Source of the DNA: Candidatus Peregrinibacteria bacterium
GTDB taxonomy: Bacteria > Patescibacteriota > Gracilibacteria > UBA1369 > LOWO2-01-FULL-3
NCBI GenBank assembly: GCA_018654255.1
Contig: JABILX010000002.1
Location: 27,315-91,314, forward strand
Direction of reading: 5' to 3'
DNA: 64,000 nt
Of the stretch, positions 8,295 to 16,969 are shown piece after piece; positions within the stretch are counted from its first letter, which is position 1, and every line of letters starts with the position of its first letter. Made by a program: the position numbers and the translations under genes. Under the pieces are notes generated by a model. That model was not told the DNA's origin and searched no databases. It worked only from the letters and a program-made list of their open reading frames with translations.

Positions 8295-9269
8295 TTCCTT
8301 CTCATCAAAATAAGGCTCCGTCCAATGCATCGACGCATTACTATCCTCAAAAGAATAAGTTCCAGGCAGATGCTCACCCCATTCTCCGCTATCAATCATC
8401 GCACGCTTAATCTCCGCAACTCGCTTCTCCCATTCCTCAAGAGACCCAACTTTTTCATTAAAAATACAATACTCAGCATGATTCATCGCAAAACACCCGA
8501 AACAGTGATGTGAATTATGCACATTCTCACAATAAAACAGATCATTCGAATAAAAACACGTCACACAATAGTCACAGTTATAAAGCTCCATTTCACTCAT
8601 AACATCATAACAAAGCTCAGATTTATAATAGGAATTACTCATGTCAAAACAATCTTTCAACTCTTCAGAATTATTACAATACATAGAATCCTCAAGCTTG
8701 ATTGTATCAAAACACAAAAACGAATTTTTCGAGTCATAAACATAATCACCAGTACAATTCTGGTTGTGAAGCTGATGAACATACATCCGAGGAGTTTCAC
8801 ATTTCAACTCCTCCACACGAGCCTCAATCTCTTCAGAGGTCATTGACCTCTTTATTCGATCAACCTCATCCTTATAATTTGCAACTTTTTTATTAAAAAC
8901 CATATTTTTTGACCTCCTCTCTCCAACACATCCGAAACAATCGTTACAACCAACACAATCATATAAATACTCACAGTCTGTGCAATTCTGACAATCCTGA
9001 GAACGATTAGTGTTATAGCATCCCCTACAATCCACACAGTCATAACAAAGCGTACAATCCCTACAATAATCACAACCCACAGAATCCTTTGAGTTATAGA
9101 TGAAAAAAGAATAATAACAGTCTTCACTAAACTCACTTCCATAACACAAATAACAATTCTTCATATTCCCCGAATAACTAACATAAGGACTGTTTTCACA
9201 CCTTATAATCATTGCCCCCATCCGAGGCTGTTTGAACCTAACGTCGTACATTTGTTTGAGATATGACAT
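8277..9269 (-). CDS. Cysteine-ladder repeat protein, paralog 1 (headless)
   Basis: 330 residues with 31 cysteines. First half: RCENS-x-Y, NCYLCYG, EDCYYSFF, then a run of C-x2-C steps (VGCDYCRDCTLCYDCVDC, residues about 65-82) ending in DCFGCVG and an FNKKV-x-NYKDEV segment. Second half: NCTGDYVYDSKNS, SELCYD, NCDYCVTC, ending in HCFGCFAMNHAEYCIFNEK and a helix with SGEWGEHLP. Two similar halves suggest an old internal duplication. There is no signal peptide, so probably cytoplasmic. The spacing would suit a metal- or cluster-binding solenoid, but no known fold is claimed. It is upstream of the 88-residue zinc-ribbon gene. Divergent from the Asp-box/SLH gene; a TATACA with a TGG extended -10 (9299-9304) is a possible promoter. 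Confidence 0.8.
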   Translation of the reverse strand: MSYLKQMYDVRFKQPRMGAMIIRCENSPYVSYSGNMKNCYLCYGSEFSEDCYYSFFIYNSKDSVGCDYCRDCTLCYDCVDCRGCYNTNRSQDCQNCTDCEYLYDCVGCNDCFGCVGERRSKNMVFNKKVANYKDEVDRIKRSMTSEEIEARVEELKCETPRMYVHQLHNQNCTGDYVYDSKNSFLCFDTIKLEDSMYCNNSEELKDCFDMSNSYYKSELCYDVMSEMELYNCDYCVTCFYSNDLFYCENVHNSHHCFGCFAMNHAEYCIFNEKVGSLEEWEKRVAEIKRAMIDSGEWGEHLPGTYSFEDSNASMHWTEPYFDEKELARYN

Positions 9270-9336
9270 TTTATTCTGGGTTACTTAGATCATTAATTTG
9301 TATACCATACTTTTTAGACAAACCGAAAAATAAAAT

Positions 9337-9366
9337 TTGCCCAAAAACCTCAACTTAAGGTAAAAT
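9337..9366 (+). promoter_or_regulatory. Promoter and leader of the Asp-box/SLH protein
   Basis: TTGCCC (9337-9342), 18-base spacer, TAAAAT (9361-9366). The leader of about 60 bases contains a small inverted repeat, TGAGCA (9379-9384) with TGCTCA (9391-9396), before ATG at 9434. Role of the repeat unknown. Confidence 0.5.
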
Positions 9367-9433
9367 CCATAGTTGGACTGAGCATTCAACTGCTCATCAC
9401 GTATTTAATCATTAGGTTATAACCCTCACACCT

Positions 9434-12244
9434 ATGAATATCAGAAAAAAACTGCACCGAGCTTTGGCTGTGCTCGGAATTTTAACAATCACAACCACAG
9501 CCACAATCACCCCGGTCCTAGCAGATAGCTACGATGAGACTACAACCGCAGATTTCAACAAAGGAGCCCACTCAAACACACAGGTAACAAACGTAGACAA
9601 CGGTGAATTAGCTCTAGACGAAAACACCACAACATCCGAAGTCTCAATCCCCTCTCCAGGGCTAGTAACAGATGGAGATTGGGGAACAGCATACATGCGA
9701 CCAAAAATCGTAAATGACACCGGGTACTACGCAACCGATGGATTCCTATATGCAACTTGGCACGAAGATGAAGGCATCGGAAACTCAGACGACATATGGT
9801 TCTCAAAATCAGAAGACGGTGGAGAAACCTGGATTGATCCAGTAAGAGTCGACGATGGTGATGAAGGAATGTGTGAAGGCGCATCAACCACATCTATCCT
9901 CCCAGACATCGCAGTAAACACAGCTCTAAATCCACCCCAGATATACATCGTCTGGGTTGACGATCGTCCAACGAACGGAATATGTGAAGAAGGAGGACCA
10001 GATCAATACCTCAACGTATGGTTTTCAGGATCTATAGACGGAGGCGACAACTGATCACCGGACGTAAAGGTAAACAATTGGGGATCCATGAGCCTGCTTG
10101 GGCCAATGCTTCCACAACAAGAATTCATTGATGGATATTGGAGAAACTATCAAACTGGAGGACCAAAAGTATCGATGGGACCAGACCACCAAGACATTTT
10201 AGTAACATGGATGAATGACGAAATAATGCCAGGAGACTACGACATATATTATTCAAAATCACTACAGACCTACCCAACTTACGTATTCGACGCAGATTGG
10301 TCTACACCATGCCCATACGTTGGAGGATACGTGTTCGGAGACCCAAACTGTGAAGACGCAAAAATCGACGACAACACTTCGGGGGAAGAGTCCTCGTACT
10401 CAGGAGTCCCAGCCATCACAGCAGATCTAGAAGACAGCAACGGACTAATAACAATCGCATATGAAGACCAGAGAGCCTACCAACCATGGATGGGAGAAAT
10501 AGCTCTAGACATTCTATATGTTCAATTCGAAGAATACGGATCAGACCCCTGCCCATTCCCAAAAGTCACCACAGCAAATCTCAGTCCACTAGACATCACT
10601 CCAGGATTTGCACCACCATACCCAACATCGATAGCAAGCTACGAAGTCTCAGACAACAGAGGAAAGCAACCATTCTTCAATTACGAACCAGATATTGCTG
10701 ACGAAGAAGATACGGACTTCGTATATTTCTCATGGACTCAAGAAAGAAACCCAGACGGAGCCGCAAACCCTCTAATATCAAGCTTGAATGGACTTGTAGC
10801 CTTCGATCCAATAACAAGCGATAACAACATAATGTACGATTTCTTTAGTGGACTAGACACCTACCTCGACGTCCAAGTGAATGACGAAGCTCCCGGAAAA
10901 TCCCTAGTGTCAGACATCGAAGCGAACATGGACGACGAAAATGAAGCATGGATCGCCTGGACATACTACGGTGAATATACATCTTCAGAAGTCAGATTCG
11001 ACCGCTCACAAAACGCAATCAACGCCGGTGGCTCAACATGGGACACAGACGAAACAGTCACAGGAGGAGTAGCTGGTTGGTACACAATATCTCCAGATTT
11101 AACACAAACAAGATATGGGTGGAACATGGAAGCCCTTCACATGATCTGGAACGACGTCGATCAAACAGACATGCGCGGAGACGGATCGATCGGACAAGAC
11201 CCATACACATCTAGATCTTTGGACTGGGGCAATCACTGGGGACAATATTATCTCACAGGAACAGGAACATATATGTCACAAAACATCGACCTGACCGCAA
11301 CTTCAAGTATTGAATATGGGACATTAAGCTGGTCTGAAACACTCCCAGAAGGCTCAGACGCACAAATCCAACTCAGAACTGCTGAGACAGAAGCAGGCTT
11401 AGCAGGAGAATCATTTACAGGCCCAGGAGGAAACCCAGGTGCATATTACTCAACATCTTGGAATCAAGATATATACAGTGATCACGACGGAGACGGATGG
11501 ATACAATATCTAGTCCGCCTCACAGGAGCAGACAATTGGGCCCTAACCCCTTTCATGGAAGAGATCGTAATCACATACTCTGAAGGAGCCGCCGCAGAAG
11601 GTGAAGGAGAAGGTGAAGGAGAAGGTGAAGGTGAAGGAGAAGGTGAAGGAGAAGGTGAAGGTGAAGGCGAGGGCGAAGGAGAGGGAGAAGGCGAATATAA
11701 CGGCTTTACAGATGTTGACCCAGGTGACCCATACTACGACGCAATAGATTTCGTCGGAAGCAATGATATCTTCGGAGGATATCCAGACGGAACTTTCAAA
11801 CCAAATCAAGTAATTAACAGAGCAGAAACAGCAAAAGTAATCCTCGAAGCACTCAACTACACAATCTACGAAAACCCTGGACACAATTTCGGATACTCAG
11901 ATCTAAACACTTCAGGCTGGTACATGAAGTACATCTTCACATCTTTCGCAAAACAGATAATGAAAGGATACCCAGACATGAGTATGAAAGCAGAGCAAAC
12001 CGTTAATAGAGCAGAAATGCTAAAGATGTTCCTAAAAGCGACAGGCTCATCTCTCTCATCTTGCGACGCAACCCCATATCCAGACGTAACCGCAGACGCT
12101 TGGTACTGCACCTACGCAAAATTCGCACAGTTAAACAACCTGGTAGACACAGATTCAAGCGGAAACCTAAACCCGATAAAAGGAATGACCCGTGGCGACG
12201 TAGCAGAACTTTTTTACAGATACAACACTGCTTTTGGACTGTAA
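9434..12244 (+). CDS. Secreted Asp-box (BNR)/SLH surface protein with in-frame TGA
   Basis: One frame of 937 codons, interrupted by a TGA at 10052-10054. N-terminal signal peptide (about 1-31, ending PVLA/DS). A complete Asp-box, SEDGGETW, lies at about 126-133; the next one reads SIDGGDN followed by TGA exactly where the conserved Trp belongs. The frame continues for 730 more codons (beta-propeller-like sequence, then a Gly-Glu linker about 723-754). It ends with three SLH-type repeats (GFTDVDPGDPYYDAI, GYSDLNTSGWYMKY, YPDVTADAWYCTYAKF), which anchor proteins to cell-wall polymers. So the 5' part is MNIRK...DGGDN (206 residues) and an internal ATG at 10088 has no visible promoter. It may be a single-base nonsense change (TGG to TGA), a readthrough gene, or a sequencing error. 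A terminator follows. Sialidase-like fold, but enzymatic activity is not shown. Confidence 0.75.
11600..11695 (+). repeat. Hexameric GGWGAR repeat coding a Gly-Glu linker
   Basis: Sixteen six-base units, each coding Gly-Glu, between the propeller-like part and the SLH repeats of the surface protein. Units are multiples of three, so slippage would change linker length without a frameshift. It probably acts as an extended, highly charged spacer through the cell envelope. Confidence 0.85.
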
Positions 12245-12266
12245 CAGATAAGACAAAACCAAGAAA

Positions 12267-12297
12267 AGCCGCTTCCCCAAAAAGGAGGCGGTTTTTA
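12267..12297 (+). terminator. Terminator after the Asp-box/SLH gene
   Basis: GCCGCTTCC (12268-12276) pairs with GGAGGCGGT (12284-12292), allowing one G-T pair, around an A-rich loop, followed by TTTTT. About 20 bases after the TAA stop. Confidence 0.75.
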
Positions 12298-12333
12298 ACA
12301 AATCCTTTACGCTATCCACCCTCCCCCGCCCCA

Positions 12334-12362
12334 TTGCCAAAAAGGCCATTTTGTGATAAAAT
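12334..12362 (+). promoter_or_regulatory. Promoter of the 132-residue orphan gene
   Basis: TTGCCA (12334-12339), 17-base spacer, TAAAAT (12357-12362). Leader of about 22 A-rich bases to ATG 12392 without a Shine-Dalgarno sequence. Confidence 0.5.
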
Positions 12363-12391
12363 TCTAGGATAATATTGAAAATAAAAACAAA

Positions 12392-12790
12392 ATGGCAAAG
12401 CCAATAGATCTAATAGCAGGAGGTCCAGTAGCCTCAACAAATGTCCTTACACAGGATACTGCTTTGACAGACAGAATGGACAGAAACGCCGAGAAACTCC
12501 AATGCGAACCTATTTTAGACGCAATACGAAGCACTAGAGATCTAGTAAAACATGCTGTTGTAGACGTCCCCCTTCAAACCTGGGAAAAAGTAAAAAACCT
12601 CACAGTAAACCTACTCACAGCGCCATTCCTAAAAGTAGCCCAAATCGTCACAAACGTAAAAAATTCAGTCCAGGCAGTCCTAGGCGGAGGAATGTTGGCG
12701 ATAGAAGGCTTAGTATCAACACCGGTATCAAGTGTCGGAGGAAAAATAAGAAGCTTCAAACCAGACCAATCAGAACCTCTCCCCGCATAG
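12392..12790 (+). CDS. Orphan 132-residue protein
   Basis: 132 residues with no recognised family. The N-terminal half is polar; the middle is likely amphipathic helix (RSTRDLVKHAVVDVPLQTWEKVKNLTVNLLTAPFLKVAQIVTNVKNSVQAVLGGGMLAIEGLV). No signal peptide and no strong transmembrane helix, although the LLTAPFLKVAQIV and AVLGGGMLAIEGLV segments could associate with a membrane. It has its own promoter and is flanked by a terminator upstream. It ends in TAG three bases before the stop of the convergent cysteine-ladder gene. Confidence 0.6.
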   Translation: MAKPIDLIAGGPVASTNVLTQDTALTDRMDRNAEKLQCEPILDAIRSTRDLVKHAVVDVPLQTWEKVKNLTVNLLTAPFLKVAQIVTNVKNSVQAVLGGGMLAIEGLVSTPVSSVGGKIRSFKPDQSEPLPA

Positions 12791-12793
12791 TTT

Positions 12794-13726
12794 TTAGTGC
12801 TCAATCCCCTCAAATTCCTCATCTTCAAAAACTGACATCAAATTCCCAGCCTCCGAAGATTCCAGGAGCTCTTTCCATATCTCAGCAACTCGAGTTTCAT
12901 ACTCCTCCTTCGATGTGCAAGGCTCATTCAAAACATGATACTTCTTGTGATGCAGACCATCACACATGAAACAACTTTTGCAGTCCTGGCACTGAAAACA
13001 GAACTGACAATCCGAACAATTCGCCAAAAAACACGAATAATTACAATTAAAATTCCATCCTCCACCAATACACTCATAACCCAACTCAACCTTGGTAAAA
13101 GAACAATCAACAGAATCAATTATCTCATAAGCATTAAAACAATACGCATCATCTCGCGATCGAACCATATCAAAACTCCAATAACACCTCTGAGAATTCT
13201 CGATATGATTTCCAACACAATCCTCTGACTTCAAAATAAAATCTCTGTGAGGAACTTTCAGTTTCAATTCCTGAACCTGTTTCACATCGTGTTCTGAAAA
13301 CCGAACATTCTCAATATAACTCTCATACTCCTCCTGAGAAACTTTCTCATTAAACAAATGATATTTCTTACGAACCAATCCAACACACCCATAACATTCA
13401 TCACAACCAGTACAATCATAACAACCCACACAATCCCGACAATCCTTGCAGTCCTGACAAAACGAGCATCCATAACACCGCGCACAATCCATACATTCAT
13501 AACAAAGCTCACATTTCTCACAATATGAACAGTCCACCACATCCTCCCCGTGATAAACCCAATAATTATAGTAACAATCCCTCTGCCAACCACTTCCCCT
13601 CGTAAAAAAACAATCCTTGCTATGATTCGTGTGTGAAGTAAAAGCCGAGTTTTCACAATTCCACTGGGTCAGCGCCAGCTTCGGTGTCTCAAGAAGCAAC
13701 TTTTTATAATCTTCAAGGAAACTCAT
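12794..13726 (-). CDS. Cysteine-ladder repeat protein, paralog 2
   Basis: 310 residues, 35 cysteines, one of the purest ladders in the window: residues about 64-106 contain 14 C-x2-C steps (CSYCEKCELCYECMDCARCY and on), ending YGCVGLVRKKYHLFNEKVSQEEYE. The second half repeats the design (ENSQRCYWSFD, CSDCQFCFQCQDCKSC) and ends FMCDGLHHKKYHVLNEPCTSKEEYE. No zinc-ribbon head or tail, no signal peptide. The start at 13726 is 9 bases after the stop of a lipoprotein gene, so the two form an operon driven from 14480-14509. The cysteines could hold Zn2+, Fe-S or other metals; this is inference. Confidence 0.8.
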   Translation of the reverse strand: MSFLEDYKKLLLETPKLALTQWNCENSAFTSHTNHSKDCFFTRGSGWQRDCYYNYWVYHGEDVVDCSYCEKCELCYECMDCARCYGCSFCQDCKDCRDCVGCYDCTGCDECYGCVGLVRKKYHLFNEKVSQEEYESYIENVRFSEHDVKQVQELKLKVPHRDFILKSEDCVGNHIENSQRCYWSFDMVRSRDDAYCFNAYEIIDSVDCSFTKVELGYECIGGGWNFNCNYSCFLANCSDCQFCFQCQDCKSCFMCDGLHHKKYHVLNEPCTSKEEYETRVAEIWKELLESSEAGNLMSVFEDEEFEGIEH

Positions 13727-13735
13727 ACAAGAAAA

Positions 13736-14455
13736 TTAATATCCTCCAATTCCAACTCCCCAATCACCCTCATAATTTAACCAACAATTGTCCGCATCCT
13801 CCCGAAAATCAGGATCACTATTCATACAATCAATCATCTCCCCAAGAAAAATATTATCAAACTCCACATCAAACGGCCCCCAAGTCGCATCACAATAATC
13901 ATAATGATGAACATGTTTCTTGTTAACACCATCCAAACACCTCATATACGAATCAAAAGCAGGATCACTCGAAAGATCAATATACATAGTCCCAATCAAC
14001 CCATAAGTCCCACTCTCAAAAACAGCTGGTTCCCATTCCTCTTCCTCTTCAAGCATCTCCCCATAAAATTCAGCTAACTCACTATCCCCCTCCTCATAAG
14101 AAGTTACAGCAAAATTCGCGATATCAACCTCTTCCTCTTCAGCTTGTGCAGCCGCCTCCTCGGCCTCTTGCGCAGCTGTTATAGCATCCATAGCCTCATC
14201 GAAGTCGGTCAGATTTCCCGACCAACTCTCATTAGGATCATCATCCTCAGGATCCCAATTCAAACCCTCCGCATCGGGAGGCAAGATAAGATTACCATCC
14301 TCATCAAAATTCATTTCATCTCCATCAGTCTCATCCCCACTCGCCAGCTCCTTTAACGCAACACCCCAATCTTTAACAATCTCAAAAGGATCACAAGCAG
14401 TCAGCCCAAACAAAACAACTCCCGCCAAAACAATAATGAAAATTTTTCTAGACAT
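13736..14455 (-). CDS. Acidic lipoprotein, operon partner of cysteine-ladder paralog 2
   Basis: 239 residues from ATG 14455. A type II signal peptide with lipobox LTAC (MSRKIFIIVLAGVVLFGLTAC) marks a lipid-anchored envelope protein. The mature part is strongly acidic, with Glu/Asp- and Ala-rich coil (EEAAAQAEEEEVD) and a conserved-looking C-terminal domain with cysteines in SYMRCLDGVNKKHVHHYDYCDATWGPFDVEF and ADNCW. No family recognised. An upstream ATG at 14509 is rejected because it precedes the signal peptide and contains no promoter-free space. Co-transcribed with the cysteine-ladder gene (9-bp gap). Confidence 0.7.
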   Translation of the reverse strand: MSRKIFIIVLAGVVLFGLTACDPFEIVKDWGVALKELASGDETDGDEMNFDEDGNLILPPDAEGLNWDPEDDDPNESWSGNLTDFDEAMDAITAAQEAEEAAAQAEEEEVDIANFAVTSYEEGDSELAEFYGEMLEEEEEWEPAVFESGTYGLIGTMYIDLSSDPAFDSYMRCLDGVNKKHVHHYDYCDATWGPFDVEFDNIFLGEMIDCMNSDPDFREDADNCWLNYEGDWGVGIGGY

Positions 14456-14479
14456 AGAAAAAAGGTTAAGTACTAAGCA

Positions 14480-14509
14480 ATTATAGCATAGTAAAAAGAA
14501 CTCAAGCAA
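14480..14509 (-). promoter_or_regulatory. Promoter of the lipoprotein/cysteine-ladder operon
   Basis: Minus strand: TTGCTT (14504-14509), 18-base spacer ending TGC, TATAAT (14480-14485), so a consensus -10 with extension. Leader of about 18 bases. Confidence 0.65.
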
Positions 14510-14581
14510 TTACAAGTAAACCATTGACAGACCAGACTTTCTAAGTCAGAATACACCCCATTTCAAATCCCAAACATAATA

Positions 14582-15070
14582 ATGAAAATCGAAATAATAG
14601 ACCCAGAAACCAGAGAACCAACAGAAGACATCACTCAGAGAGTAATGATTGTCGACCCAAATCTTCAACTTGCAGCAACAGAAACAAGAGCTCTGATATT
14701 AATCAAGACGGGTAGAGAAGAAGAAGCTCTACCTTTACTTAGAGAAGGGATGGAAAGTGGCCTTCACGTCTCTAGATTTATGTACGCCAGCATAATGCTC
14801 GAAAAAGACAGAAGCCAATATAAATACTGGATCGGAGAGATGTTTTTAGGAGTAAGAGATCAATACATGCTAATGAAAATGGCTAGCACAATATTAGATG
14901 TAATAACCCTGGGACTAGGAACCACCCCTCAAACACAGTACAGAACACCAGACACAACAACCATATTAGCAACAATGCATGAATTCCCATCAAAACCAGA
15001 CACAGAAAAAGACGAAATACTAAGAGAAATCCAAGGAAGCCTAGCAATCTTTACAACGACTCCAAACTAA
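14582..15070 (+). CDS. Orphan 162-residue protein
   Basis: 162 residues. The middle resembles a pair of short alpha-helical hairpins (LQLAATETRALILIKTGREEEALPLLREGMESG), as in a single TPR-like unit, followed by a hydrophobic MLMKMASTILDVITLGLG stretch. No signal peptide. I do not recognise a family. A weak promoter candidate is TTGACA at 14524-14529 with AGAATA 18 bases on. Its TAA stop overlaps the end of the convergent 291-residue gene by 20 bases. Confidence 0.6.
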   Translation: MKIEIIDPETREPTEDITQRVMIVDPNLQLAATETRALILIKTGREEEALPLLREGMESGLHVSRFMYASIMLEKDRSQYKYWIGEMFLGVRDQYMLMKMASTILDVITLGLGTTPQTQYRTPDTTTILATMHEFPSKPDTEKDEILREIQGSLAIFTTTPN

Positions 15071-15926
15071 AACCACTAATCAAATCACGATCTTTAGTTC
15101 CAGCCCCTTCTCCAAGAGCAGTCGTTATTCGACTAGCAAAAGAATGCCTCATCTCCCCAGTAGTAACAGCATTATTCAAATCAGCATTAACATGTAAAAG
15201 CAAAGATCCTTTCCTGAAAATAGGACTATCCATAGATTGCAAAAACTGCCTACTTCCTTGCACCTTAGGTAAATGCCGAGTCAAATCAATGTAAAGCAAT
15301 CTAGGCCTATCCTCATTGAAGACACTCCCATCAACCACAAAAAACCCATCGGCCCCATAAAGATTATCCAGGGGAGTACCTAAAGCACTGTACCACTTCA
15401 CAAGAGATTTATCCTCAACACCCAAATGACTACACACCTCAGAATGCAATTTTTTCATAAAACCATCATCAACCAAACCAGGATCAACAGGGTTAACACC
15501 CTCCGCCTGTGCGCGAACAACATATCTAGTCAAAGCCTGTTTCAACAGATTATACAACCTATCCTCACCTTTGTTATAAGTATGAGTAAATTTATTTAAG
15601 ACATGAACCATTTCCCCTTGAACACAACCCTTTTGAGAAAGAGGCACTTCCTTAAATTGCCTTGCAAGCTCAATCAATTTTTTCACAGTTCTAGGCAAAG
15701 ATTTAACAGCTCTTTTATACATTTTCTCCTGTTTCATCAACTTCCGATCAGGAGTACACAAAGCATCCTCATCAATAAGTCTATCTACAATACTTTCTTC
15801 AAGTAGAGGCTCAGTCATTTCCCCCCCAAGCAAAGCTTCAGCAGCTTCACCACGACTGTACTGCAACTGAGTTATTTCATCATCATCACTCACATATGAA
15901 CCTAAGTGGGTATATTGTCCATTCAT
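15051..15926 (-). CDS. Orphan 291-residue protein with consensus promoter
   Basis: 291 residues, soluble, with no family I can name. Helical N-terminal half (RAVKSLPRTVKKLIELARQF), then a mixed C-terminal part (GADGFFVVDGSVF, RPRLLYIDLTRHLPKV, GSLLLHVNADLNNAV). Codon use matches the other minus-strand genes. Its promoter is the best match to consensus in the window (15953-15981), so it may be strongly expressed. It overlaps the convergent gene at 14582 by 20 bases. Confidence 0.6.
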   Translation of the reverse strand: MNGQYTHLGSYVSDDDEITQLQYSRGEAAEALLGGEMTEPLLEESIVDRLIDEDALCTPDRKLMKQEKMYKRAVKSLPRTVKKLIELARQFKEVPLSQKGCVQGEMVHVLNKFTHTYNKGEDRLYNLLKQALTRYVVRAQAEGVNPVDPGLVDDGFMKKLHSEVCSHLGVEDKSLVKWYSALGTPLDNLYGADGFFVVDGSVFNEDRPRLLYIDLTRHLPKVQGSRQFLQSMDSPIFRKGSLLLHVNADLNNAVTTGEMRHSFASRITTALGEGAGTKDRDLISGFSLESL

Positions 15927-15952
15927 TTTTTATTTTTTGATTGTAATAAGTA

Positions 15953-15981
15953 ATTATACGTCAAAAAACCCTTTCTGTCAA
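15953..15981 (-). promoter_or_regulatory. Perfect-consensus sigma70 promoter
   Basis: Minus strand: TTGACA (15976-15981), 17-base spacer, TATAAT (15953-15958). It sits just after the TGA stop of cysteine-ladder paralog 3 and drives the 291-residue orphan with a leader of about 20 bases. Confidence 0.75.
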
Positions 15982-16002
15982 AGACCTGGGGCCCACAAAA
16001 AA

Positions 16003-16950
16003 TCACCCAGCATCAAACCTCTCCCCCTCCAAAATAGGCCACTTCCCCCACTCGCCCGAAGCTTTCATCTCCTCAATAATCTCCGCCTTCTTTTTTTCAT
16101 AATCTTCAGGCGAATACTTCTCATTCAAAATCATATATTCACCATGATTAACACTCACGCAACCAAAACAATTTTTCGAATTAAAAACCTGAAAACAATA
16201 ATCACAATCACGCGTAACCTCACAATAGTAACAAAACGAGCAATTGTAGCCTTTACCAACCTGAATGCACTGATAACACTGATTGAGATCCACATTCGAC
16301 GTAACATCCCACGTATCCACGGTCCTTTCCCCATAAACATTGTAATGAAAATAAACATACCCACAATCCTGAACACCATCAGCATCAAAACACTCAACAC
16401 AGCGCTGAGCATTCTGCAAATGATCTCCAGTACTATCTTCAATCCTGTAATTCATCATATGTTGATGAGGAACAGACTCTTTGATTTTTTCAAACTCAGC
16501 AAAAATCGCATCCATACCTTTAGCCTTCCATTCAACAACACCTTTCTCATACTCCTCTTCCGAAAGCTTTTTATTAAACAAAGTATGTTGCTGCTGCCGA
16601 AGTCCAGCACACCCAAAACAATTGCTGCATCCAATACAATCATAACAAAACATCGAGTCACTCACCCTCCTGCAATCCTGCAACCACACACCGTTATAGC
16701 ACTCATGACAATTCACACATTCATAACAAAGTTCACACAAATCACACACACTACAATCCCCACAATATTTGCACTTTTTCCCCTGAATACAGTACATACA
16801 ATGCTCAAAATAATCCCCATGCACACACATATAACAGTTCTTCGAAAAATAGAGGTAATCGTTATATTCACACCCTGTGTTCTTGAACCCGCGCAATCCT
16901 AGGTGCGCAGATTTCTGCTTCAATTTTTGGAAATCTTCAAAAAATGTCAT
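16003..16950 (-). CDS. Cysteine-ladder repeat protein, paralog 3
   Basis: 315 residues, 32 cysteines. Ladder at about 48-73 (CKYCGDCSVCDLCELCYECVNC) ends NCFGCAGLRQQQHTLFNKKLSEEEYEK; the second half has NCSFCYYC, DCDYCFQ and ends NCFGCVSVNHGEYMILNEKYSPEDYEKK, then the family tail ASGEWGKWP. No head or tail zinc ribbon. The gene is 19 bases behind a TrmB-type regulator gene and is likely co-transcribed with it from the promoter at 17755-17784. Ends in TGA; if TGA were sense the frame would run through the next promoter, so TGA is a stop here. Confidence 0.8.
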   Translation of the reverse strand: MTFFEDFQKLKQKSAHLGLRGFKNTGCEYNDYLYFSKNCYMCVHGDYFEHCMYCIQGKKCKYCGDCSVCDLCELCYECVNCHECYNGVWLQDCRRVSDSMFCYDCIGCSNCFGCAGLRQQQHTLFNKKLSEEEYEKGVVEWKAKGMDAIFAEFEKIKESVPHQHMMNYRIEDSTGDHLQNAQRCVECFDADGVQDCGYVYFHYNVYGERTVDTWDVTSNVDLNQCYQCIQVGKGYNCSFCYYCEVTRDCDYCFQVFNSKNCFGCVSVNHGEYMILNEKYSPEDYEKKKAEIIEEMKASGEWGKWPILEGERFDAG

Positions 16951-16969
16951 CAGGTGGAATTATAACAAC

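Noticed and set aside
10052..10054. Selenocysteine insertion at the in-frame TGA
   Set aside because: The position is an Asp-box Trp, no SECIS-like hairpin was noticed just behind it, and the family has no selenoprotein history that I know of.
11600..11695. CRISPR array
   Set aside because: Six-base units without spacers inside a coding frame are a protein linker repeat.
9434..12244. UGA read as glycine (code 25) or as a standard sense codon in this genome
   Set aside because: At least four genes (ending at 4986, 16003, 23093, 25103) end in TGA where the protein naturally ends, and at 10052 the expected residue is Trp, not Gly. Code 11 fits best.
15937..16902. Long plus-strand frame opposite cysteine-ladder paralog 3 (similar ones lie at 25277-26329 and 23090-23623)
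   Set aside because: These frames are opposite strongly supported genes, lack family sense and contain simple Thr/Ile/His-rich text caused by the skewed codons of the real gene.
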